Positions 56,919-64,000 of a stretch of 64,000 nucleotides of DNA are shown here, one piece after another. The notes beneath the pieces were generated by a model, which worked only from the letters and a program-made list of their open reading frames with translations, had not been told where the DNA came from and ran no database searches. A program made the translations under genes and the position numbers. The DNA is from Limibacterium fermenti. GTDB taxonomy: Bacteria > Bacteroidota > Bacteroidia > Bacteroidales > Dysgonomonadaceae. The stretch is taken from NCBI RefSeq assembly GCF_041902845.1, contig NZ_CP159486.1, forward strand, positions 2,170,001-2,234,000. Reading direction: 5' to 3'. Within the stretch, counting starts at the first letter, position 1, and each line of letters begins with the position of its first letter.

Positions 56919-57292
56919 TTATAATTTTCGTGCGACCAACCAATATGCATAGCGTAGTAAATGAATCTGTCGGGTGATGCGTTTCGGTTGCTTCAATAAC
57001 CGATAAGCAAATTCCAGATTGTGATTTAACCACCAACGAGGTGCACGTTCCACATGTCCGGTGATAGCCACGAATACCACATCGGGGTTTTTCGTTACGA
57101 TATCGTCGATCAATTGCGTTTCTTCTGTAATTTGTTGCTTGCTTCCTACCAGATAGAACGATTTCTCATGATAAAACCACTGTACGATTTTCAACCACAA
57201 TTCGCATCATGGTATCTTGCACACATAATCCAACAGTTCTTTTTCAGAGTTAAAAGGATACACTTCAACTCCGTTTAACGATACTTTTTCGT
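56919..57292 (-). pseudogene. Decayed copy of the WecG/TagA-type gene
   Basis: The segment matches the intact gene at 58975-59685 almost base for base in several blocks, but lacks at least three internal pieces. The first part (TTTAACGATACTTTTTCG end) joins to the KIVQWFYHEKSFYLVGSKQQ region, then a jump removes the following 27 or so residues, and another removes the MGSPKQELL to DVY part. It keeps TGHVERAPRWWLNHNLEFAY and the C-terminus. The start codon region is lost. The product would lack the core fold, so it is a relic of duplication. Confidence 0.85.
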
Positions 57293-57651
57293 GTAGTATT
57301 TTCGAAAAGATTATCTATTAAAAGAAGATTGACAAACATACGACTTGTTAAGATGTTAAATATATTTATTTAAACCAAACCTGGGCTAATCCGTAATCAT
57401 ACTCAACAAGTACACTATTTCTTTTGAGATACGTCTTATTTCCATTACTATTTTCCGCTAAGCTTCACCATTGATCGGGGAGCATCGACTGTTTTTATGT
57501 TGTAGTTCCTATATTGCTCTTTAATAAACTCTGATGCTGAATATGAAAATAGGAGCTATTCATTCTTTGTAAAATTTACGGGAGGAAGCAAAATTATACC
57601 GACACCCGCTTTTGTAGAGTAAGCCCCGATAGCTTTACATTGAATCAATAT

Positions 57652-57716
57652 TTGCACTCTTAAAGTGCAAATATTTTCATTTTAAGCACTCTCGTAGTGC
57701 TTTTTTACTACCTTTG
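57652..57716 (+). promoter_or_regulatory. AAA ATPase promoter with two matched palindromes
   Basis: TTGCACT-CTTAA-AGTGCAA (57652-57670) and AAGCACT-CTCGT-AGTGCTT (57684-57702) share the form GCACT-N5-AGTGC. Their centres are 32 bp apart, about three helical turns. The -7 box TACCTTTG follows at 57709-57716, and the second palindrome covers the -33 position. The second also resembles a terminator stem before a T run. The rest of 57293-57651 shows nothing else. Confidence 0.65.
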
Positions 57717-57733
57717 CAAAAAAGGAACGCATT

Positions 57734-58903
57734 ATGGACAAATTATTTGAATATTCCAATAAGCTCATTAGAGAAACCGATACAACATTTTTCCGATATA
57801 TGTACAATGAAATAAACTGGAAAAGCAGGATGATTGGTCTCGTAGGAGCACGTGGCGTTGGAAAAACGACTTTGATACTCCAATACATCAAGCAAAACCT
57901 TAATCTTGCTGAAACGCTCTATGTTACAGCGGAAGATTTTTATTTTGTTGAAAATCGTTTTATAGATTTAGCGGATGCTTTTATTAAGCAGGGAGGAAAA
58001 TATCTGTTTATTGATGAAATCCACAAATATAAAGAATGGGCAAAGGAATTGAAGTTAATTTACGACTATCATAAAGAGTTGAAAGTCGTTTTTACAGGTT
58101 CTTCCGTATTAGACATAAAAAAAGGAACATCCGACCTCAGCCGCAGGGCAGTCATTTACAATATGCAAGGATTGTCATTTCGGGAATATCTTCAATTATT
58201 CCATAACATACAATCGAATATTTTTTCTTTAGATGAAATAATAGCGCATAAAGTAGAATTACCCGATCTTCCACATCCTCTTCGCCTTTTTAGCAGCTAT
58301 CTCAAAACAGGTTATTATCCCTTTGCTATGGATGAAGATTTTGGCATCCGTCTCAATCAGATAATAAATCAAACCTTGGAAAACGATATTCCTATGTATG
58401 CCGAAATGAATGTTGCCACAGGCCGTAAACTGAAACAATTGCTATCTATCATAGCTAAAAGCGCTCCATTCAAGCCGAATATGACTAAGATAGCAGAAAT
58501 ATTATCTGCCAGTCGAAATAATATTGCCGATTATTGTCTGTATATTGAAGAAGCAGGTTTGATAGCCCAGTTGAGAGACCAAATAGGCGGCATTCGGGGA
58601 TTAGGCAAAGTGGATAAAATCTATTTGGATAATACGAATCTTATTTACCATCTTGCCGAAGAGAATTCGAATATAGGGAATGTCAGGGAAACTTTCTTTT
58701 TGAATCAAATGAGAGTAAAACAGGACGTATATGCTTCTTCTGTTTCTGATTTTTTAATTGGAGACAAAACATTCGAAATCGGCGGAAAAAATAAAGGGCA
58801 AAAACAAATTAAAAATACGCAACATGGATTTGTCGTGAAAGACGATATTGAATATGGATATTTGAATGTTATTCCCCTTTGGCAATTGGGATTGACATAT
58901 TGA
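57734..58903 (+). CDS. AAA ATPase with DUF4143-type C-terminus
   Basis: 389 residues. Walker A GARGVGKTT at 38-46, Walker B YLFIDEIHKY at 90-99, a sensor-like VVFTGSSVLD, and the C-terminal DUF4143-like region (LQLFHNIQSNIFSLDEIIAH onward, SRNNIADYCLYIEEAGLIAQ, ending in a nuclease-fold-like KTFEIGGKNKGQKQIKN). Such ATPases are numerous and patchily distributed in Bacteroidetes, and their function is unknown. It is the only + strand gene after atpG, placed between the decayed and intact wecG copies, so insertion during or after that duplication is likely. Confidence 0.88.
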   Translation: MDKLFEYSNKLIRETDTTFFRYMYNEINWKSRMIGLVGARGVGKTTLILQYIKQNLNLAETLYVTAEDFYFVENRFIDLADAFIKQGGKYLFIDEIHKYKEWAKELKLIYDYHKELKVVFTGSSVLDIKKGTSDLSRRAVIYNMQGLSFREYLQLFHNIQSNIFSLDEIIAHKVELPDLPHPLRLFSSYLKTGYYPFAMDEDFGIRLNQIINQTLENDIPMYAEMNVATGRKLKQLLSIIAKSAPFKPNMTKIAEILSASRNNIADYCLYIEEAGLIAQLRDQIGGIRGLGKVDKIYLDNTNLIYHLAEENSNIGNVRETFFLNQMRVKQDVYASSVSDFLIGDKTFEIGGKNKGQKQIKNTQHGFVVKDDIEYGYLNVIPLWQLGLTY

Positions 58904-58974
58904 CTTGTCCGAATGATAGCATCGGCAAAATCCTGGGTAATATCTACCACAAAATAAATATTTTTCCAGACCTT

Positions 58975-59685
58975 TTATAATTTTTGGGTAATCAACCAAT
59001 ATGCATAGCGTAGTAAATGAATCTGGCGAGTGATACGCTTCGGTTGCTTCAGTAACCGGTATGCAAATTCCAGATTGTGATTTAACCACCAACGAGGTGC
59101 ACGCTCCACATGTCCGGTGTACACATCAAAACTACCTCCCAAACCTTGATATATGGCTTTATGCTGTTTTTGCATCTCTTCCATCAAAAGCTCTTGTTTG
59201 GGTGATCCCATAGCCACGAATACCACATCGGGGTTTTTCGTTGCGATATCGTCGATCAATTGCGCTTCTTCTTTTTGCGAAGTAATATACCCGTTCCGGA
59301 ACCCTTTAATCCGGATATCAGGGAATTCTTTTTTAAGTTTCGTGACCGTTTCCTCTATTATTTGTTGCTTACTTCCCACCAGATAGAACGATTTTTCATG
59401 ATAAAACCCCTGTACGATTTTCAACCACAATTCGCATCCCGGTATTTTGCACGCGTTCGGATAGCCTTTTTGCCGTAAAGCCACCATGGCTCCCGCGCCG
59501 TCGCAATATCCAATATTTCGGTTGATGATCGCCCTCGTTTCGTCCGTTGCATGGAGAATCTTTTCGGCATTGATCGCCACAAGGATACCCGGATGCATAT
59601 CCACATACCCCAACAGCTCTTCTTCAGAGTTAAAAGGATACACTTCAACTCCGTTTAACGATACTTTTTCGTACACCATAACCAA
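58975..59685 (-). CDS. WecG/TagA/CpsF family glycosyltransferase
   Basis: 236 residues, the full family length. Family blocks YCDGAGAMVALRQKG, FYLVGSKQQIIEE, NPDVVFVAMGSPKQELLMEE and GGSFDVYTGHVERAPRWWLN are intact. Members transfer an N-acetylmannosaminuronic acid or ManNAc residue onto lipid-linked GlcNAc during cell-surface polysaccharide assembly at the inner membrane. It is the last gene of the minus-strand polysaccharide run. Confidence 0.92.
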   Translation of the reverse strand: MVMVYEKVSLNGVEVYPFNSEEELLGYVDMHPGILVAINAEKILHATDETRAIINRNIGYCDGAGAMVALRQKGYPNACKIPGCELWLKIVQGFYHEKSFYLVGSKQQIIEETVTKLKKEFPDIRIKGFRNGYITSQKEEAQLIDDIATKNPDVVFVAMGSPKQELLMEEMQKQHKAIYQGLGGSFDVYTGHVERAPRWWLNHNLEFAYRLLKQPKRITRQIHLLRYAYWLITQKL

Positions 59686-59701
59686 AATCTATTTTGAATA
59701 C

Positions 59702-60136
59702 TTAAATGTCATCTAGTTGACCAAACTTTTTAGTATGAATATTTTCTTTGATAACTCTTGCCGGATTACCTGCTGCAATACAATTGGAAGGGATATTTTT
59801 CGTAACAACAGAACCACTACCAACAATTACATTATCACCAATAGTGATACCACACATAACAATCGCATTTGCTCCTATGAAACAGCGTTTTCCAATATAA
59901 GTATCGGCATGCATACTTCTTGCAAAATCATGTGTAAAAATTATAGCGCCGGAAGCTACATAGGATTCATCTCCGATATGAATTCCTGAAGGATTTGTTT
60001 TATCGAGCTTTGCACCGAAAGAAATTCTTGCGGACTTTGCGATGTCCATTTTATAGGCTTTCGTCATGATGACATACCTCAGTCGTATCATTATTAATCT
60101 AATAAAATTGCGAATTTTTGTCATGATTTGCATCAA
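59702..60136 (-). CDS. Hexapeptide-repeat acyltransferase
   Basis: Up to 144 residues with left-handed beta-helix hexapeptides (IHIGDESYVASGAIIFTHDF, YIGKRCFIGANAIVMCGITI, GDNVIVGSGSVVTKNIPSNC) and the NPARVIKENI end of serine-acetyltransferase-like enzymes. The start is uncertain: ATGs at 60136, 60124 and 60067 are all in frame, and the first two overlap the previous gene. It probably acetylates a sugar of the surface polymer. Confidence 0.85.
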   Translation of the reverse strand: MMQIMTKIRNFIRLIMIRLRYVIMTKAYKMDIAKSARISFGAKLDKTNPSGIHIGDESYVASGAIIFTHDFARSMHADTYIGKRCFIGANAIVMCGITIGDNVIVGSGSVVTKNIPSNCIAAGNPARVIKENIHTKKFGQLDDI

Positions 60137-61316
60137 ATAAAAGTAAATAACTCATTCCGTAGAACATCCACGCATTCGGCCAGCGCATGTAAGCAATTTT
60201 ATTTATTCGCCTATCTTTTTTCTGAAAATAGAAATATCCAGAATTCTTATCTTGCATATAGGTTCCGGCCCAATTTACAAGAGCATTTATGAGCTCTTTT
60301 TGCTCCTCTAATTTATTTAGTTTATATAAAGTTGAAAACGCTTGAGCAATGCAGTGAAGATCGATAGTGTCGTTTTCATTGCTTGTGTCATAATATTTGG
60401 CGATACCTTTTTCTTTTATGAAAAAATTTTTAATCCAATATCGATATCCTAATTTAAGATTGACATTAAAGGATTTATCATTACAATATTTTTGATAAAA
60501 AGATAAGCTTTCTAATTTAAACGCTGTATGAAAATTATCACGCCATTTGTTTCCTATCTGATCGCTATGAGGGAAAGAACCGTTGGAATTTTGTTCATTG
60601 CAAACAGCTATAGCGGAATGGAAAGCTGCCATCTTTATTTTTTCATCATTTGAATAACTATAAGCCATTGAAAGAGTTTTAGTTCCTAAAAGCGATGCAT
60701 TATACACAGCCCGGAAATCCAATGGAGAATAAGAAAACATATATCCTTTCTTTTTCTGAATTCTGTTCAAATCTAAAAGAATAAAATTTGCAGAGGATAA
60801 TGCGGCGGATAAATATTCTTCGGATTTAGAAATCTCATATGCGTTCAATAACGCCTCAACCGCAAAAGAGGTTGCAACTACAGTAGGGGTATATCGAGGA
60901 AGAAAAAAAGCTTTTGATTGCCAGTCGAAATTATAGCCCCAACAGGCACCACTGTAACCTTTGCTTTGAAGAGAAAGCAACAAATCAGCCAGATAACGTA
61001 TTTTTTCGAAACACTCCTCTTGCGACATACCTATGTCCATTCCTTTTTGAAGAGCATGATAAAGATTACAATAGCCACTTAAAAATAAAGCGATACTTTT
61101 GGCGTTATGTCCTTTTGGTACAAGGGCAATTCTCCGAAAATTAACCGGACAGCGTTTGAAGCTCTGAATGATTATAAGACGACAAAGAGCCGAATGTTTA
61201 AAAAACGGCAACGCTTGAAACACTTTAGAGTTCAACCCGTCATACGGATCCCAGCCCGCAAAATCTTCATTTTCGCAATATGCTTTTAAATTTATGAATG
61301 AGTCGATTCTCTTCAT
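60099..61316 (-). CDS. Alpha/alpha-toroid-like protein of the polysaccharide locus
   Basis: 405 residues with no membrane segment. Repeated helix pairs with aromatic and Gly/Ser turns (GYSGACWGYNFDWQSKAFFL, PTVVATSFAVEALLNAYEIS, NGSFPHSDQIGNKWRDNFHT, IDLHCIAQAFSTLYKL) give the look of an alpha/alpha toroid, as in epimerases, lyases or prenyltransferases. Relatives are found in capsule loci, often with unreliable names. It starts within the stop of the upstream acyltransferase gene (ATGA) and overlaps the next gene. An action on a glycan intermediate is inferred. Confidence 0.75.
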   Translation of the reverse strand: MKRIDSFINLKAYCENEDFAGWDPYDGLNSKVFQALPFFKHSALCRLIIIQSFKRCPVNFRRIALVPKGHNAKSIALFLSGYCNLYHALQKGMDIGMSQEECFEKIRYLADLLLSLQSKGYSGACWGYNFDWQSKAFFLPRYTPTVVATSFAVEALLNAYEISKSEEYLSAALSSANFILLDLNRIQKKKGYMFSYSPLDFRAVYNASLLGTKTLSMAYSYSNDEKIKMAAFHSAIAVCNEQNSNGSFPHSDQIGNKWRDNFHTAFKLESLSFYQKYCNDKSFNVNLKLGYRYWIKNFFIKEKGIAKYYDTSNENDTIDLHCIAQAFSTLYKLNKLEEQKELINALVNWAGTYMQDKNSGYFYFQKKDRRINKIAYMRWPNAWMFYGMSYLLLFDANHDKNSQFY

Positions 61317-61801
61317 TTTTTATCAGTTAAATATTCTGCATAACCTTCTTTATATTTAGGATTACTAAAGATGTCATATTCCAAATCGTGTATATGCCCT
61401 ATTATTTTAGCCGGTATTCCCCCTACTATACCCCCGGCTGGTACACTCCTGTTAACAACCGAATTAGCTGCAATTATAACATTATCTTCCACAATAACAG
61501 GTCCCATTATAACGACATTGGGACCAACGTATATGTCGTTTCCTAACTTCGGCACATTTTTGTAAGGGAATTTTCTAACAGTAGAAAATCTCAATCCTAA
61601 GACACAATTATTCCCAATAACAGTTCCCGAGACTAAGACAGAACTGACTCCTCTATATGCAAAATAAGTACCTTTTCCAATAATGGTATCTGGTGTGATT
61701 CTACTGTTGAAAAGTAGAAATATTAATCCTTGTATTATTTTGGGAAGAAATGGAATTCTATGCTTATATAGATATCTGGCAATACGATATAAATGCATCA
61801 T
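61313..61801 (-). CDS. Serine-acetyltransferase-like O-acetyltransferase
   Basis: 162 residues. An N-terminal helical cap (MMHLYRIARYLYKHRIPFLP) and hexapeptide turns (NSRITPDTIIGKGTYFAYRG, VSSVLVSGTVIGNNCVLGLR, GNDIYVGPNVVIMGPVIVED, NVIIAANSVVNRSVPAGGIV) lead to GGIPAKIIGHI. The second acyltransferase of this locus. Its last four bases overlap the next start (ATGA). Confidence 0.87.
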   Translation of the reverse strand: MMHLYRIARYLYKHRIPFLPKIIQGLIFLLFNSRITPDTIIGKGTYFAYRGVSSVLVSGTVIGNNCVLGLRFSTVRKFPYKNVPKLGNDIYVGPNVVIMGPVIVEDNVIIAANSVVNRSVPAGGIVGGIPAKIIGHIHDLEYDIFSNPKYKEGYAEYLTDKK

Positions 61802-61880
61802 ATCTCAAAATTTTTTAACAGTTTCTTATAATACTAAAAACAATAGCATCAATTTATTTCGGGAAACAAAAAATATTTTT

Positions 61881-62951
61881 CTAACTTTCACTAATAGAGA
61901 TTAAACAATTCTCAAGTTTAGAAACAACAATGCAATCAAGAAAGTGTTGTTCTGCATAATTTCGATTATATTCCGATATTTGCTCCAATTGATCATTTTC
62001 AATCAGAGAGTAAATAGCTCTCGCAAATTTTTCAGGATTACAATCATTTATAATATATCCCATTTTTTCATCTTCAAAAAAATCTGGTATCCCTCCAACT
62101 TTTGTAGTAACAACAGGCAATCCCATTCCCATCGCTTCCAGTACAGAATTAGGCATACCTTCGTAATAAGAAGGAAATAAATACATATCTGCATCATGGT
62201 AAGCATTATATTTAGATTCTCCGAACACATTTCCCAATAATTGTACATCTGAAATATTCTCATTGTCTATGCGCGATTGCACATCAGTAAAAGCGTTTCC
62301 GAATCCGGCAATTAGCATATTCACAAATGGATAATCACGTTTTACTATTTTATAGCAATCTAGCGCTTCCATAATACCCTTGTCTTTTTCCAAACGTGCG
62401 AGAAAGAGAATAGTGAATTTACCTGGCTTGAATTGTTTGGACGAATCGAGTAGCAAATCCGAGGTAAGAATGGTAGTAGAAACAGTATATGGAGTATTAC
62501 AACCAATTTCATGTAAGGATTTATAAATATTTTCACCTAATACAATGGTATGATTTGCCTGAAAAAAAGTATTGTTCAAAAGTTTTTTATATTTATCCCT
62601 CACGACGCTATTAAAATACAGATGGTTAAAGCCACGCCAAAAGACTACCACTTTTTTATGAAAAATCTTAGCTATCCGTATATATAATGAATCTCTATAT
62701 AAACAATTCTTAGTCATTGAGGGATTGACTACCACAAGACTATACCTTGGTACAATAAAAATAAAACGAATATAATCTGTTATGTAATATATTATAGATT
62801 GAAGTTGGATTAATTTATTTTTCATGCAACTCCTCTTTCCTATGCGAAAAAAATCAATTAGTTCAGTTAATTTTTCTACGATATCATAATAATTGCCCAC
62901 TCCACCTTTACTTTGTTTAAGTGCAGGTCGAAGAATAATGATTCTCTTCAT
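61881..62951 (-). CDS. Glycosyltransferase family 4
   Basis: 356 residues of the GT-B fold. The C-terminal half has the GT4 landmarks: FTILFLARLEKDKGIMEALD, then YYEGMPNSVLEAMGMGLPVV and TKVGGIPDFF. The conserved EGMPNSVLE glutamates contact the nucleotide sugar. It adds a sugar to the polymer repeat on the cytoplasmic face. It overlaps the ATP-grasp gene by four bases (ATGA), which supports one operon. Confidence 0.92.
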   Translation of the reverse strand: MKRIIILRPALKQSKGGVGNYYDIVEKLTELIDFFRIGKRSCMKNKLIQLQSIIYYITDYIRFIFIVPRYSLVVVNPSMTKNCLYRDSLYIRIAKIFHKKVVVFWRGFNHLYFNSVVRDKYKKLLNNTFFQANHTIVLGENIYKSLHEIGCNTPYTVSTTILTSDLLLDSSKQFKPGKFTILFLARLEKDKGIMEALDCYKIVKRDYPFVNMLIAGFGNAFTDVQSRIDNENISDVQLLGNVFGESKYNAYHDADMYLFPSYYEGMPNSVLEAMGMGLPVVTTKVGGIPDFFEDEKMGYIINDCNPEKFARAIYSLIENDQLEQISEYNRNYAEQHFLDCIVVSKLENCLISISES

Positions 62952-63997
62952 AAATTATTCCTTTCTATATAACTTACGATGGAATCTGTATATGTTTCTT
63001 CTATAGATTGAGTATTTTCTTTCAGTAGCCATTGCTCATCTTTCTTATAATAATACTCTTTGGAATAATGATGTCCGGAATTTCCAAAAGCAACAAATTG
63101 CATTTCTATAAGATAAAAAACACTATCCTTAAAAGCTATATCTAAAGATATCATCGGAACATTAAAAGATTGATAAATTCTGTTTGCAAAGTCCAACAAC
63201 CCATTAGGTAATTGGGCATCTTTCCCAAAAAGATATCTGGGTTTTCCACTTCCGCTTGCTCTAAAATCATGCTTTCTATTAGGTCTTCTAATAGCATAAA
63301 ATTTATCATTGAATACCAGTATTTTCCAATCATTATCAATAGCTTCAATGAAACTTTGCAGTATAAATTTTTTTCTGTGTACAGACGGGACTGTGTAACC
63401 GTCATATTTATATTTTCTCAATACTTCTTTAATCCTTACTTTAAAAGGAGTTTTACTGAGAGAGAGTTGTTTTATATATTTGAACAACATTTTTTTGTTT
63501 GTAGACAACCGTACTCCCGAACTGGAAGCTCCGGATGCTGATTTTATTACCAAAGGTGTATTATCTTTAGTATGATCAAAACTATGCTCAAATTCTTCTA
63601 ATGCCCCAAAATGGTGTGATGTTAAATTTTTTATTTCGGATAGTTCCGACATATCTCTTAGCATCTCCATAAAGACTTTATTATGATGCGCTTTTAAAAA
63701 CATATAGGCTGGTATCACGATAGCTCCCCGAAGAGATAATCCATATACAATGTCCTCAACATATGATTTATAAAAACCATCAGGGTCTTCCATTGAAGAA
63801 TAAAGTATCAGCTGTCCATTGAGTGCTTTATCTCTCATATCTAACTGAGAAGGATATAAATATATAACATTAAAATCCCTCACTTTAAATTGTTTCGATA
63901 GTTCTTCTTTATTGTATCCGGAATGATAAGGAATAGCATTATACTTATTACCAAAACCTCCTTTATAATTTAATAGCAAATAGATGTTCCGTCCCAT
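62948..63997 (-). CDS. ATP-grasp-like protein of the polysaccharide locus (reaches window edge)
   Basis: 349 residues to an ATG at 63995-63997, three bases from the end of the window, so the true start may lie further out. Residues about 145-330 resemble the ATP-grasp fold: TPLVIKSASGASSSGVRLST (the lysine and glycine-rich loop), KKFILQSFIEAIDNDWKILV, YAIRRPNRKHDFRASGSGKP, then SLDIAFKDSVFYLIEMQFVA with metal-binding Asp and Glu. Such enzymes join a carboxylate to an amine using ATP. In a polysaccharide locus it might attach an amino acid to a uronic acid. The substrate is not visible. Confidence 0.75.
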   Translation of the reverse strand: MGRNIYLLLNYKGGFGNKYNAIPYHSGYNKEELSKQFKVRDFNVIYLYPSQLDMRDKALNGQLILYSSMEDPDGFYKSYVEDIVYGLSLRGAIVIPAYMFLKAHHNKVFMEMLRDMSELSEIKNLTSHHFGALEEFEHSFDHTKDNTPLVIKSASGASSSGVRLSTNKKMLFKYIKQLSLSKTPFKVRIKEVLRKYKYDGYTVPSVHRKKFILQSFIEAIDNDWKILVFNDKFYAIRRPNRKHDFRASGSGKPRYLFGKDAQLPNGLLDFANRIYQSFNVPMISLDIAFKDSVFYLIEMQFVAFGNSGHHYSKEYYYKKDEQWLLKENTQSIEETYTDSIVSYIERNNL

Positions 63998-64000
63998 AAC

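Overview
The window is chromosomal DNA from a member of the Bacteroidetes, most likely order Bacteroidales. The evidence is the gene content: an NADH dehydrogenase I operon with fused nuoCD and no nuoEFG, an ATP synthase operon ordered beta-epsilon-a-c-b-delta-alpha-gamma, DUF4293 and the short RNA polymerase omega behind bamD, an ExbB-ExbD-ExbD-TonB cluster followed by PstS-like and TPR genes, DUF4374 beside a TonB-dependent receptor, and DUF4143-type AAA ATPases. The promoters agree: the -7 box TAnnTTTG precedes many genes and Shine-Dalgarno sequences are mostly absent. Family or genus cannot be fixed by reading alone.

Layout. 0-1.5 kb: a membrane-anchored regulator. 1.6-9.3 kb: one long minus-strand run, sufB-sufC-sufD-tetR-ABC-ABC, joining iron-sulfur cluster assembly to a TetR regulator and a heterodimeric ABC transporter. 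9.4-15 kb: a lipoprotein, DUF4293, rpoZ, bamD, a GH3-like protein and a Crp/Fnr regulator. 15.2-23.2 kb: a DUF5686-type outer-membrane protein, a padR-pspC pair, an orphan gene, and a two-gene flavin monooxygenase/reductase unit. 23.3-27 kb: a TonB-dependent receptor with a DUF4374 lipoprotein. 28-41 kb: TerC, a type II NADH dehydrogenase, and nuoA-N. 41.7-47.6 kb: the Ton energy-transduction operon. 48.3-55.7 kb: the ATP synthase operon. 55.7-57.3 kb: an unassigned gene, a periodic repeat array and a decayed wecG copy. 57.7-64 kb: an AAA ATPase, then the downstream end of a visibly more AT-rich surface-polysaccharide locus (WecG/TagA transferase, two hexapeptide acyltransferases, a toroid-like protein, a glycosyltransferase and an ATP-grasp protein) that runs off the right edge.

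How it works together. Nuo and NDH-2 feed electrons to quinone, F1Fo makes ATP from the ion gradient, and ExbB/ExbD/TonB spend that gradient on outer-membrane receptors such as the one at 24.6-27 kb. Suf supplies Fe-S clusters that Nuo needs.

The most unusual signals are non-coding. Three separate intergenic arrays (about 10.4, 27.1 and 56.5 kb) differ in sequence but share a 21- or 42-bp period, equal to 2 or 4 turns of B-DNA and to 7 or 14 codons. A palindromic core, GAACAGTGTT, is shared by the suf promoter and the Crp/Fnr-gene promoter. Two palindromes of the form GCACT-N5-AGTGC lie 32 bp apart at the AAA ATPase promoter. A 20-bp perfect hairpin and a 270-bp tandem duplication follow nuoN, and 7- and 8-bp microsatellites lie between ATP synthase genes. 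No rRNA, tRNA, CRISPR array or transposase was seen.
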